Of a stretch of DNA of 64,000 nt, positions 1 to 13,000 are shown in pieces. Positions within the stretch are counted from its first letter, which is position 1, and each line of letters opens with the position of its first letter. Both the position numbers and the translations under genes were made by a program. Origin of the DNA: Dryomyza anilis (lineage: Eukaryota; Arthropoda; Insecta; Diptera; Dryomyzidae). The notes under the pieces were generated by a model, which was given only the letters and a program-made list of their open reading frames with translations, had not been told where the DNA came from and did not search any database. The stretch lies in NCBI GenBank assembly GCA_951804985.1, contig OX638133.1:30901963-30965962 (forward strand). The letters are read 5' to 3'.

Positions 1-37
1 CTTATAACTTAGATTACTAATGTACCTACGCTGTATG

Positions 38-412
38 TCAATTTTTATGTATACGTGCTTAGGTAAACTTTTTTGGTCAAATATATATTGACATCATGCT
101 CAAATACATGATAATCAAGTTTTCCGGCGAAAAGACTTGTGGCTCACAAAAAAAAAATCAAAATTCGGTACACCTACCCATTATATTTACAAATGGGTAT
201 CAAATGAATGGAAATTCTTCAGCGATTGAATGTTTGTAGTTATTTTCAGGATTCGTATACCCTGGTGACCTAAATATCACTTTGAATGGTAACCACACAT
301 ATGTATAGGGTATTTATAGTCGGCTTAGATCGACTATAATTTTGATAATCCTAACTATCATAATTACACCTACTTTAAAATTTCCCATGTGATCTAACCT
401 TCCCAACTGGTT
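38..412 (+). repeat. Left copy of a long inverted repeat flanking the window
   Basis: Read in reverse complement, 63,484-63,838 matches this stretch almost throughout. Shared landmarks in the same order are GTATACGTGCTTAG, GGTCAAATATATATTGAC, TTCCGGCGAAA, ATTCGGTACACCTACCCAT, GGGTATCAAATGAATGGAAA, AACCACACATATGTGTAGGG (one base different here), a TAGTCGG hairpin and CCTTCCCAACTGGTT. The left copy carries about 20 extra bases near 345-370. I judge identity by eye at roughly 85%, not computed. The inner end is sharp: at 412 the similarity stops and the first satellite monomer starts. Outside position 38 I see no further match, so the true outer end may lie before the window. It could be the terminal inverted repeat of a transposon or simply one copy of a dispersed repeat family. 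No coding potential. Confidence 0.85.
314..339. other. Hairpin in left inverted repeat
   Basis: TTATAGTCGG and TCGACTATAA face each other across the 6-base loop CTTAGA. Nine of ten stem positions pair. The equivalent site in the right copy (63,540-63,565) pairs at all ten, so the left copy seems to have lost one pair by a single substitution. Stem-loops near element ends occur in several transposon classes; no function is shown here. Confidence 0.6.
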
Positions 413-2150
413 CATTGTAAATTTCATATAATTTGATCGGTAACTCCTAAACGGAGCGTCCTAGAGGGTCGAAAGTAGGCGCATTTTATAGACATTTCGT
501 TCGGTGGGTTCCGGAATAATAAGGTTTTGAAAATCGATTTTTAAACATTTTCTTTAATTGGCCGTAACTCCTAAACGGAGCGTCCTAGAGGGTCGAAAGT
601 AGGCGCATTTTATAGACATTTAATGCATAATTTTTTATTTTAAATTTCATATAATTCGATCGGTGGGTTCCGGAATAATATGGTTTTGAAAATCGATTTT
701 TAAACATTTTCTTTAATTGGCCGTAACTCCTAAACGGAGCGTCCTAGAGGGTCGAAAGTAGGCGCATTTTATAGACATTTCGTTCGGTGGGTTCCGGAAT
801 AATAAGGTTTTGAAAATCGATTTTTAAACATTTTCTTTAATTGGCCGTAACTCCTAAACGGAGCGTCCTAGAGGGTCGAAAGTAGGCGCATTTTATAGAC
901 ATTTCGTTCGGTGGGTTCCGGAATAATAAGGTTTTGAAAATCGATTTTTAAACATTTTCTTTAATTGGCCGTAACTCCTAAACGGAGCGTCCTAGAGGGT
1001 CGAAAGTAGGCGCATTTTATAGACATTTAATGCATAATTTTTTATTTTAAATTTCATATAATTCGATCGGTGGGTTCCGGAATAATATGGTTTTGAAAAT
1101 CGATTTTTAAACATTTTCTTTAATTGGCCGTAACTCCTAAACGGAGCGTCCTAGAGGGTCGAAAGTAGGCGCATTTTATAGACATTTCGTTCGGTGGGTT
1201 CCGGAATAATAAGGTTTTGAAAATCGATTTTTAAACATTTTCTTTAATTGGCCGTAACTCCTAAACGGAGCGTCCTAGAGGGTCGAAAGTAGGCGCATTT
1301 TATAGACATTTCGTTCGGTGGGTTCCGGAATAATAAGGTTTTGAAAATCGATTTTTAAACATTTTCTTTAATTGGCCGTAACTCCTAAACGGAGCGTCCT
1401 AGAGGGTCGAAAGTAGGCGCATTTTATAGACATTTAATGCATAATTTTTTATTTTAAATTTCATATAATTCGATCGGTGGGTTCCGGAATAATATGGTTT
1501 TGAAAATCGATTTTTAAACATTTTCTTTAATTGGCCGTAACTCCTAAACGGAGCGTCCTAGAGGGTCGAAAGTAGGCGCATTTTATAGACATTTCGTTCG
1601 GTGGGTTCCGGAATAATAAGGTTTTGAAAATCGATTTTTAAACATTTTCTTTAATTGGCCGTAACTCCTAAACGGAGCGTCCTAGAGGGTCGAAAGTAGG
1701 CGCATTTTATAGACATTTCGTTCGGTGGGTTCCGGAATAATAAGGTTTTGAAAATCGATTTTTAAACATTTTCTTTAATTGGCCGTAACTCCTAAACGGA
1801 GCGTCCTAGAGGGTCGAAAGTAGGCGCATTTTATAGACATTTAATGCATAATTTTTTATTTTAAATTTCATATAATTCGATCGGTGGGTTCCGGAATAAT
1901 ATGGTTTTGAAAATCGATTTTTAAACATTTTCTTTAATTGGCCGTAACTCCTAAACGGAGCGTCCTAGAGGGTCGAAAGTAGGCGCATTTTATAGACATT
2001 TCGTTCGGTGGGTTCCGGAATAATAAGGTTTTGAAAATCGATTTTTAAACATTTTCTTTAATTGGCCGTAACTCCTAAACGGAGCGTCCTAGAGGGTCGA
2101 AAGTAGGCGCATTTTATAGACATTTCGTTCGGTGGGTTCCGGAATAATAA
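411..2150 (+). repeat. Clean L-S-S higher-order repeat, 407-bp period
   Basis: The array opens with a truncated monomer fused directly to the left inverted repeat: TTCATTGTAAATTTC, then TTTGATCGGTAACTCC, so about 80 bp of a normal unit is missing. From 560 the core starts recur at 719, 843, 967, 1126, 1250, 1374, 1533 and 1940. The spacings are 159, 124, 124 and repeat, giving a trimer of 159+124+124 = 407 bp. The L units carry TTTTTTATTTTAAATTTC and AATAATATGG; the S units carry AATAATAAGG. The trimer copies look identical by eye, which indicates recent amplification. At 2151-2160 a truncated unit (GGTTTTGACTCC, lacking the AT-rich stretch) ends this block. Confidence 0.93.
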
Positions 2151-5100
2151 GGTTTTGACTCCTAAACGGAGCGTCCTAGAGGGTCGAAAGTAGGCGCATT
2201 TTATAGACATTTCGTTCGGTGGGTTCCGGAATAATAAGGTTTTGAAAATCGATTTTTAAACATTTTCTTTAATTGGCGGTAACTCCTAAACGGAGCGTCC
2301 TAGAGGGTCGAAAGTAGGCACATTATAGACATTTAATGCATAATTTTTCATTGTAAATTTCATATAATTCGATCGGTGGGTTCCGGAATAATAAGGTTTT
2401 GAAAATCGATTTTTAAACATTTTCTTTAATTGGCCGTAACTCCTAAACGGAGCGTCCTAGAGGGTCGAAAGTAGGCGCATTTTATAGACATTTCGTTCGG
2501 TGGGTTCCGGAATAATATGGTTTTGAAAATCGATTTTTAAACATTTTCTTTAATTGGCCGTAACTCCTAAACGGAGCGTCCTAGAGGGTCGAAAGTAGGC
2601 GCATTTTATAGACATTTCGTTCGGTGGGTTCCGGAATAATAAGGTTTTGAAAATCGATTTTTAAACATTTTCTTTAATTGGCCGTAACTCCTAAACGGAG
2701 CGTCCTAGAGGGTCGAAAGTAGGCGCATTTTATAGACATTTCGTTCGGTGGGTTCCGGAATAATAAGGTTTTGAAAATCGATTTTTAAACATTTTCTTTA
2801 ATTGGCCGTAACTCCTAAACGGAGCGTCCTAGAGGGTCGAAAGTAGGCGCATTTTATAGACATTTCGTTCGGTGGGTTCCGGAATAATAAGGTTTTGAAA
2901 ATCGATTTTTAAACATTTTCTTTAATTGGCGGTAACTCCTAAACGGAGCGTCCTAGAGGGTCGAAAGTAGGCACATTATAGACATTTAATGCATAATTTT
3001 TCATTGTAAATTTCATATAATTCGATCGGTGGGTTCCGGAATAATAAGGTTTTGAAAATCGATTTTTAAACATTTTCTTTAATTGGCCGTAACTCCTAAA
3101 CGGAGCGTCCTAGAGGGTCGAAAGTAGGCGCATTTTATAGACATTTAATGCATAATTTTTTATTTTAAATTTCATATAAATCGATCGGTGGGTTCCGGAA
3201 TAATATGGTTTTGAAAATCGATTTTTAAACATTTTCTTTAATTGGCCGTAACTCCTAAACGGAGCGTCCTAGAGGGTCGAAAGTAGGCGCATTTTATAGA
3301 CATTTCGTTCGGTGGGTTCCGGAATAATAAGGTTTTGAAAATCGATTTTTAAACATTTTCTTTAATTGGCCGTAACTCCTAAACGGAGCGTCCTAGAGGG
3401 TCGAAAGTAGGCGCATTTTATAGACATTTCGTTCGGTGGGTTCCGGAATAATATGGTTTTGAAAATCGATTTTTAAACATTTTCTTTAATTGGCCGTAAC
3501 TCCTAAACGGAGCGTCCTAGAGGGTCGAAAGTAGGCGCATTTTATAGACATTTAATGCATAATTTTTCATTGTAAATTTCATATAATTCGATCGGTGGGT
3601 TCCGGAATAATAAGGTTTTGAAAATCGATTTTTAAACATTTTCTTTAATTGGCCGTAACTCCTAAACGGAGCGTCCTAGAGGGTCGAAAGTAGGCGCATT
3701 TTATAGACATTTCGTTCGGTGGGTTCCGGAATAATAAGGTTTTGAAAATCGATTTTTAAACATTTTCTTTAATTGGCCGTAACTCCTAAACGGAGCGTCC
3801 TAGAGGGTCGAAAGTAGGCGCATTTTATAGACATTTAATGCATAATTTTTCATTGTAAATTTCATATAATTCGATCGGTGGGTTCCGGAATAATATGGTT
3901 TAGAAAATCGATTTTTAAACATTTTCTTTAATTGGCCGTAACTCCTAAACAGAGCGTCCTAGAGGGTCGAAAGTAGGCGCATTTTATAGACATTTCGTTC
4001 GGTGGGTTCCGGAATAATAAGGTTTTGAAAATCGATTTTTAAACATTTTCTTTAATTGGCCGTAACTCCTAAACGGAGCGTCCTAGAGGGTCGAAAGTAG
4101 GCGCATTTTATAGACATTTAATGCATAATTTTTTATTTTAAATTTCATATAAATCGATCGGTGGGTTCCGGAATAATATGGTTTTGAAAATCGATTTTTA
4201 AACATTTTCTTTAATTGGCCGTAACTCCTAAACGGAGCGTCCTAGAGGGTCGAAAGTAGGCGCATTTTATAGACATTTCGTTCGGTGGGTTCCGGAATAA
4301 TAAGGTTTTGAAAATCGATTTTTAAACATTTTCTTTAATTGGCCGTAACTCCTAAACGGAGCGTCCTAGAGGGTCGAAAGTAGGCGCATTTTATAGACAT
4401 TTCGTTCGGTGGGTTCCGGAATAATATGGTTTTGAAAATCGATTTTTAAACATTTTCTTTAATTGGCCGTAACTCCTAAACGGAGCGTCCTAGAGGGTCG
4501 AAAGTAGGCGCATTTTATAGACATTTAATGCATAATTTTTCATTGTAAATTTCATATAATTCGATCGGTGGGTTCCGGAATAATAAGGTTTTGAAAATCG
4601 ATTTTTAAACATTTTCTTTAATTGGCCGTAACTCCTAAACGGAGCGTCCTAGAGGGTCGAAAGTAGGCGCATTTTATAGACATTTCGTTCGGTGGGTTCC
4701 GGAATAATAAGGTTTTGAAAATCGATTTTTAAACATTTTCTTTAATTGGCCGTAACTCCTAAACGGAGCGTCCTAGAGGGTCGAAAGTAGGCGCATTTTA
4801 TAGACATTTAATGCATAATTTTTCATTGTAAATTTCATATAATTCGATCGGTGGGTTCCGGAATAATATGGTTTAGAAAATCGATTTTTAAACATTTTCT
4901 TTAATTGGCCGTAACTCCTAAACAGAGCGTCCTAGAGGGTCGAAAGTAGGCGCATTTTATAGACATTTCGTTCGGTGGGTTCCGGAATAATAAGGTTTTG
5001 AAAATCGATTTTTAAACATTTTCTTTAATTGGCCGTAACTCCTAAACGGAGCGTCCTAGAGGGTCGAAAGTAGGCGCATTTTATAGACATTTCGTTCGGT

Positions 5101-7152
5101 GGGTTCCGGAATAATAAGGTTTTGAAAATCGATTTTTAAACATTTTCTTTAATTGGCCGTAACTCCTAAACGGAGCGTCCTAGAGGGTCGAAAGTAGGCG
5201 CATTTTATAGACATTTAATGCATAATTTTTTATTTTAAATTTCATATAATTCGATCGGTGGGTTCCGGAATAATATGGTTTTGAAAATCGATTTTTAAAC
5301 ATTTTCTTTAATTGGCCGTAACTCCTAAACGGAGCGTCCTAGAGGGTCGAAAGTAGGCGCATTTTATAGACATTTCGTTCGGTGGGTTCCGGAATAATAA
5401 GGTTTTGAAAATCGATTTTTAAACATTTTCTTTAATTGGCCGTAACTCCTAAACGGAGCGTCCTAGAGGGTCGAAAGTAGGCGCATTTTATAGACATTTC
5501 GTTCGGTGGGTTCCGGAATAATAAGGTTTTGAAAATCGATTTTTAAACATTTTCTTTAATTGGCCGTAACTCCTAAACGGAGCGTCCTAGAGGGTCGAAA
5601 GTAGGCGCATTTTATAGACATTTAATGCATAATTTTTTATTTTAAATTTCATATAATTCGATCGGTGGGTTCCGGAATAATATGGTTTTGAAAATCGATT
5701 TTTAAACATTTTCTTTAATTGGCCGTAACTCCTAAACGGAGCGTCCTAGAGGGTCGAAAGTAGGCGCATTTTATAGACATTTCGTTCGGTGGGTTCCGGA
5801 ATAATAAGGTTTTGAAAATCGATTTTTAAACATTTTCTTTAATTGGCCGTAACTCCTAAACGGAGCGTCCTAGAGGGTCGAAAGTAGGCGCATTTTATAG
5901 ACATTTCGTTCGGTGGGTTCCGGAATAATAAGGTTTTGAAAATCGATTTTTAAACATTTTCTTTAATTGGCCGTAACTCCTAAACGGAGCGTCCTAGAGG
6001 GTCGAAAGTAGGCGCATTTTATAGACATTTAATGCATAATTTTTTATTTTAAATTTCATATAATTCGATCGGTGGGTTCCGGAATAATATGGTTTTGAAA
6101 ATCGATTTTTAAACATTTTCTTTAATTGGCCGTAACTCCTAAACGGAGCGTCCTAGAGGGTCGAAAGTAGGCGCATTTTATAGACATTTCGTTCGGTGGG
6201 TTCCGGAATAATAAGGTTTTGAAAATCGATTTTTAAACATTTTCTTTAATTGGCCGTAACTCCTAAACGGAGCGTCCTAGAGGGTCGAAAGTAGGCGCAT
6301 TTTATAGACATTTCGTTCGGTGGGTTCCGGAATAATAAGGTTTTGAAAATCGATTTTTAAACATTTTCTTTAATTGGCCGTAACTCCTAAACGGAGCGTC
6401 CTAGAGGGTCGAAAGTAGGCGCATTTTATAGACATTTAATGCATAATTTTTTATTTTAAATTTCATATAATTCGATCGGTGGGTTCCGGAATAATATGGT
6501 TTTGAAAATCGATTTTTAAACATTTTCTTTAATTGGCCGTAACTCCTAAACGGAGCGTCCTAGAGGGTCGAAAGTAGGCGCATTTTATAGACATTTCGTT
6601 CGGTGGGTTCCGGAATAATAAGGTTTTGAAAATCGATTTTTAAACATTTTCTTTAATTGGCCGTAACTCCTAAACGGAGCGTCCTAGAGGGTCGAAAGTA
6701 GGCGCATTTTATAGACATTTCGTTCGGTGGGTTCCGGAATAATAAGGTTTTGAAAATCGATTTTTAAACATTTTCTTTAATTGGCCGTAACTCCTAAACG
6801 GAGCGTCCTAGAGGGTCGAAAGTAGGCGCATTTTATAGACATTTAATGCATAATTTTTTATTTTAAATTTCATATAATTCGATCGGTGGGTTCCGGAATA
6901 ATATGGTTTTGAAAATCGATTTTTAAACATTTTCTTTAATTGGCCGTAACTCCTAAACGGAGCGTCCTAGAGGGTCGAAAGTAGGCGCATTTTATAGACA
7001 TTTCGTTCGGTGGGTTCCGGAATAATAAGGTTTTGAAAATCGATTTTTAAACATTTTCTTTAATTGGCCGTAACTCCTAAACGGAGCGTCCTAGAGGGTC
7101 GAAAGTAGGCGCATTTTATAGACATTTCGTTCGGTGGGTTCCGGAATAATAA
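2151..7152 (+). repeat. Kilobase-scale satellite block, copy 1 (5,002 bp)
   Basis: The block starts at the truncation junction GGTTTTGACTCC, which recurs at 7153 and 10,085. A marker variant with GGCGGTAAC plus AGGCACATTATAG lies at 2316 and 2969 and reappears 5,002 bp later at 7318 and 7971. Inside the block, 3171-4143 and 4144-5116 are a 973-bp tandem duplication: the marker TTCATATAAATCG recurs at 3171 and 4144, and the GGTTTAGAAAATCG marker at 3897 and 4870. Its monomer order from 3244 is S S L S L S L (4x124 + 3x159 = 973). After about 5116 the 407-bp L-S-S trimer resumes for five rounds. Confidence 0.88.
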
Positions 7153-10084
7153 GGTTTTGACTCCTAAACGGAGCGTCCTAGAGGGTCGAAAGTAGGCGCA
7201 TTTTATAGACATTTCGTTCGGTGGGTTCCGGAATAATAAGGTTTTGAAAATCGATTTTTAAACATTTTCTTTAATTGGCGGTAACTCCTAAACGGAGCGT
7301 CCTAGAGGGTCGAAAGTAGGCACATTATAGACATTTAATGCATAATTTTTCATTGTAAATTTCATATAATTCGATCGGTGGGTTCCGGAATAATAAGGTT
7401 TTGAAAATCGATTTTTAAACATTTTCTTTAATTGGCCGTAACTCCTAAACGGAGCGTCCTAGAGGGTCGAAAGTAGGCGCATTTTATAGACATTTCGTTC
7501 GGTGGGTTCCGGAATAATATGGTTTTGAAAATCGATTTTTAAACATTTTCTTTAATTGGCCGTAACTCCTAAACGGAGCGTCCTAGAGGGTCGAAAGTAG
7601 GCGCATTTTATAGACATTTCGTTCGGTGGGTTCCGGAATAATAAGGTTTTGAAAATCGATTTTTAAACATTTTCTTTAATTGGCCGTAACTCCTAAACGG
7701 AGCGTCCTAGAGGGTCGAAAGTAGGCGCATTTTATAGACATTTCGTTCGGTGGGTTCCGGAATAATAAGGTTTTGAAAATCGATTTTTAAACATTTTCTT
7801 TAATTGGCCGTAACTCCTAAACGGAGCGTCCTAGAGGGTCGAAAGTAGGCGCATTTTATAGACATTTCGTTCGGTGGGTTCCGGAATAATAAGGTTTTGA
7901 AAATCGATTTTTAAACATTTTCTTTAATTGGCGGTAACTCCTAAACGGAGCGTCCTAGAGGGTCGAAAGTAGGCACATTATAGACATTTAATGCATAATT
8001 TTTCATTGTAAATTTCATATAATTCGATCGGTGGGTTCCGGAATAATAAGGTTTTGAAAATCGATTTTTAAACATTTTCTTTAATTGGCCGTAACTCCTA
8101 AACGGAGCGTCCTAGAGGGTCGAAAGTAGGCGCATTTTATAGACATTTCGTTCGGTGGGTTCCGGAATAATAAGGTTTTGAAAATCGATTTTTAAACATT
8201 TTCTTTAATTGGCCGTAACTCCTAAACGGAGCGTCCTAGAGGGTCGAAAGTAGGCGCATTTTATAGACATTTAATGCATAATTTTTTATTTTAAATTTCA
8301 TATAAATCGATCGGTGGGTTCCGGAATAATATGGTTTTGAAAATCGATTTTTAAACATTTTCTTTAATTGGCCGTAACTCCTAAACGGAGCGTCCTAGAG
8401 GGTCGAAAGTAGGCGCATTTTATAGACATTTCGTTCGGTGGGTTCCGGAATAATAAGGTTTTGAAAATCGATTTTTAAACATTTTCTTTAATTGGCCGTA
8501 ACTCCTAAACGGAGCGTCCTAGAGGGTCGAAAGTAGGCGCATTTTATAGACATTTCGTTCGGTGGGTTCCGGAATAATATGGTTTTGAAAATCGATTTTT
8601 AAACATTTTCTTTAATTGGCCGTAACTCCTAAACGGAGCGTCCTAGAGGGTCGAAAGTAGGCGCATTTTATAGACATTTAATGCATAATTTTTCATTGTA
8701 AATTTCATATAATTCGATCGGTGGGTTCCGGAATAATAAGGTTTTGAAAATCGATTTTTAAACATTTTCTTTAATTGGCCGTAACTCCTAAACGGAGCGT
8801 CCTAGAGGGTCGAAAGTAGGCGCATTTTATAGACATTTCGTTCGGTGGGTTCCGGAATAATAAGGTTTTGAAAATCGATTTTTAAACATTTTCTTTAATT
8901 GGCCGTAACTCCTAAACGGAGCGTCCTAGAGGGTCGAAAGTAGGCGCATTTTATAGACATTTAATGCATAATTTTTCATTGTAAATTTCATATAATTCGA
9001 TCGGTGGGTTCCGGAATAATATGGTTTAGAAAATCGATTTTTAAACATTTTCTTTAATTGGCCGTAACTCCTAAACAGAGCGTCCTAGAGGGTCGAAAGT
9101 AGGCGCATTTTATAGACATTTCGTTCGGTGGGTTCCGGAATAATAAGGTTTTGAAAATCGATTTTTAAACATTTTCTTTAATTGGCCGTAACTCCTAAAC
9201 GGAGCGTCCTAGAGGGTCGAAAGTAGGCGCATTTTATAGACATTTCGTTCGGTGGGTTCCGGAATAATAAGGTTTTGAAAATCGATTTTTAAACATTTTC
9301 TTTAATTGGCCGTAACTCCTAAACGGAGCGTCCTAGAGGGTCGAAAGTAGGCGCATTTTATAGACATTTAATGCATAATTTTTTATTTTAAATTTCATAT
9401 AATTCGATCGGTGGGTTCCGGAATAATATGGTTTTGAAAATCGATTTTTAAACATTTTCTTTAATTGGCCGTAACTCCTAAACGGAGCGTCCTAGAGGGT
9501 CGAAAGTAGGCGCATTTTATAGACATTTCGTTCGGTGGGTTCCGGAATAATAAGGTTTTGAAAATCGATTTTTAAACATTTTCTTTAATTGGCCGTAACT
9601 CCTAAACGGAGCGTCCTAGAGGGTCGAAAGTAGGCGCATTTTATAGACATTTCGTTCGGTGGGTTCCGGAATAATAAGGTTTTGAAAATCGATTTTTAAA
9701 CATTTTCTTTAATTGGCCGTAACTCCTAAACGGAGCGTCCTAGAGGGTCGAAAGTAGGCGCATTTTATAGACATTTAATGCATAATTTTTTATTTTAAAT
9801 TTCATATAATTCGATCGGTGGGTTCCGGAATAATATGGTTTTGAAAATCGATTTTTAAACATTTTCTTTAATTGGCCGTAACTCCTAAACGGAGCGTCCT
9901 AGAGGGTCGAAAGTAGGCGCATTTTATAGACATTTCGTTCGGTGGGTTCCGGAATAATAAGGTTTTGAAAATCGATTTTTAAACATTTTCTTTAATTGGC
10001 CGTAACTCCTAAACGGAGCGTCCTAGAGGGTCGAAAGTAGGCGCATTTTATAGACATTTCGTTCGGTGGGTTCCGGAATAATAA
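7153..10084 (+). repeat. Kilobase-scale satellite block, copy 2 (2,932 bp)
   Basis: This block has the same start junction and marker order as copy 1 but is shorter. The TTCATATAAATCG marker is at 8297, displaced by 5,126, i.e. one extra 124-bp S unit. The GGTTTAGAAAATCG marker occurs only once (9023), so the 973-bp duplication is single here. Three fewer 407-bp trimers follow. The sum 5,002 + 124 - 973 - 3x407 equals 2,932 exactly, so the two blocks differ only by whole repeat units. Confidence 0.88.
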
Positions 10085-13000
10085 GGTTTTGACTCCTAAA
10101 CGGAGCGTCCTAGAGGGTCGAAAGTAGGCGCATTTTATAGACATTTCGTTCGGTGGGTTCCGGAATAATAAGGTTTTGAAAATCGATTTTTAAACATTTT
10201 CTTTAATTGGCGGTAACTCCTAAACGGAGCGTCCTAGAGGGTCGAAAGTAGGCACATTATAGACATTTAATGCATAATTTTTCATTGTAAATTTCATATA
10301 ATTCGATCGGTGGGTTCCGGAATAATAAGGTTTTGAAAATCGATTTTTAAACATTTTCTTTAATTGGCCGTAACTCCTAAACGGAGCGTCCTAGAGGGTC
10401 GAAAGTAGGCGCATTTTATAGACATTTCGTTCGGTGGGTTCCGGAATAATAAGGTTTTGAAAATCGATTTTTAAACATTTTCTTTAATTGGCCGTAACTC
10501 CTAAACGGAGCGTCCTAGAGGGTCGAAAGTAGGCGCATTTTATAGACATTTAATGCATAATTTTTCATTGTAAATTTCATATAATTCGATCGGTGGGTTC
10601 CGGAATAATAAGGTTTTGAAAATCGATTTTTAAACATTTTCTTTAATTGGCCGTAACTCCTAAACGGAGCGTCCTAGAGGGTCGAAAGTAGGCGCATTTT
10701 ATAGACATTTAATGCATAATTTTTTATTTTAAATTTCATATAAATCGATCGGTGGGTTCCGGAATAATATGGTTTTGAAAATCGATTTTTAAACATTTTC
10801 TTTAATTGGCCGTAACTCCTAAACGGAGCGTCCTAGAGGGTCGAAAGTAGGCGCATTTTATAGACATTTCGTTCGGTGGGTTCCGGAATAATAAGGTTTT
10901 GAAAATCGATTTTTAAACATTTTCTTTAATTGGCCGTAACTCCTAAACGGAGCGTCCTAGAGGGTCGAAAGTAGGCGCATTTTATAGACATTTCGTTCGG
11001 TGGGTTCCGGAATAATAAGGTTTTGAAAATCGATTTTTAAACATTTTCTTTAATTGGCCGTAACTCCTAAACGGAGCGTCCTAGAGGGTCGAAAGTAGGC
11101 GCATTTTATAGACATTTCGTTCGGTGGGTTCCGGAATAATAAGGTTTTGAAAATCGATTTTTAAACATTTTCTTTAATTGGCCGTAACTCCTAAACGGAG
11201 CGTCCTAGAGGGTCGAAAGTAGGCGCATTTTATAGACATTTCGTTAGGTGGGTTCCGGAATAATAAGGTTTTGAAAATCGATTTTTAAACATTTTCTTTA
11301 ATTGGCCGTAACTCCTAAACGGAGCGTCCTAGAGGGTCGAAAGTAGGCGCATTTTATAGACATTTCGTTCGGTGGGTTCCGGAATAATAAGGTTTTGAAA
11401 ATCGATTTTTAAACATTTTCTTTAATTGGCCGTAACTCCTAAACGGAGCGTCCTAGAGGGTCGAAAGTAGGCGCATTTTATAGACATTTCGTTCGGTGGG
11501 TTCCGGAATAATAAGGTTTTGAAAATCGATTTTTAAACATTTTCTTTAATTGGCGGTAACTCCTAAACGGAGCGTCCTAGAGGGTCGAAAGTAGGCACAT
11601 TATAGACATTTAATGCATAATTTTTCATTGTAAATTTCATATAATTCGATCGGTGGGTTCCGGAATAATAAGGTTTTGAAAATCGATTTTTAAACATTTT
11701 CTTTAATTGGCCGTAACGCATTTTATAGACATTTAATGCATAATTTTTCACTGTAAATTTCATATAATTCGATCGGTGGGTTCCAGAATAATAAGGTTTT
11801 GAAAATCGATTTTTAAACATTTTCTTTAATTGGCCGTAACTCCTAAACGGAGCGTCCTAGAGGGTCGAAAGTAGGCGCATTTTATAGACATTTAATGCAT
11901 AATTTTTTATTTTAAATTTCATATAATTCGATCGGTGGGTTCCGGAATAATAAGGTTTTGAAAATCGATTTTTAAACATTTTCTTTAATTGGCCGTAACT
12001 CCTAAACGGAGCGTCCTAGAGGGTCGAAAGTAGGCGCATTTTATAGACATTTCGTTCGGTGGGTTCCGGAATAATAAGGTTTTGAAAATCGATTTTTAAA
12101 CATTTTCTTTAATTGGCCGTAACTCCTAAACGGAGCGTCCTAGAGGGTCGAAAGTAGGCGCATTTTATAGACATTTCGTTAGGTGGGTTCCGGAATAATA
12201 AGGTTTTGAAAATCGATTTTTAAACATTTTCTTTAATTGGCCGTAACTCCTAAACGGAGCGTCCTAGAGGGTCGAAAGTAGGCGCATTTTATAGACATTT
12301 CGTTCGGTGGGTTCCGGAATAATAAGGTTTTGAAAATCGATTTTTAAACATTTTCTTTAATTGGCCGTAACTCCTAAACGGAGCGTCCTAGAGGGTCGAA
12401 AGTAGGCGCATTTTATAGACATTTCGTTCGGTGGGTTCCGGAATAATAAGGTTTTGAAAATCGATTTTTAAACATTTTCTTTAATTGGCGGTAACTCCTA
12501 AACGGAGCGTCCTAGAGGGTCGAAAGTAGGCACATTATAGACATTTAATGCATAATTTTTCATTGTAAATTTCATATAATTCGATCGGTGGGTTCCGGAA
12601 TAATAAGGTTTTGAAAATCGATTTTTAAACATTTTCTTTAATTGGCCGTAACTCCTAAACGGAGCGTCCTAGAGGGTCGAAAGTAGGCGCATTTTATAGA
12701 CATTTCGTTCGGTGGGTTCCGGAATAATAAGGTTTTGAAAATCGATTTTTAAACATTTTCTTTAATTGGCCGTAACTCCTAAACGGAGCGTCCTAGAGGG
12801 TCGAAAGTAGGCGCATTTTATAGACATTTAATGCATAATTTTTCATTGTAAATTTCATATAATTCGATCGGTGGGTTCCGGAATAATAAGGTTTTGAAAA
12901 TCGATTTTTAAACATTTTCTTTAATTGGCCGTAACTCCTAAACGGAGCGTCCTAGAGGGTCGAAAGTAGGCGCATTTTATAGACATTTAATGCATAATTT

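Noticed and set aside
560..842. CENP-B box in the monomer (TTCGTTCGGTGGG or TTCGATCGGTGGG)
   Set aside because: The pattern TTCG-4N-A-2N-CGGG is not met: the A and the following CGGG are absent at the required spacing. Centromere identity therefore remains open.
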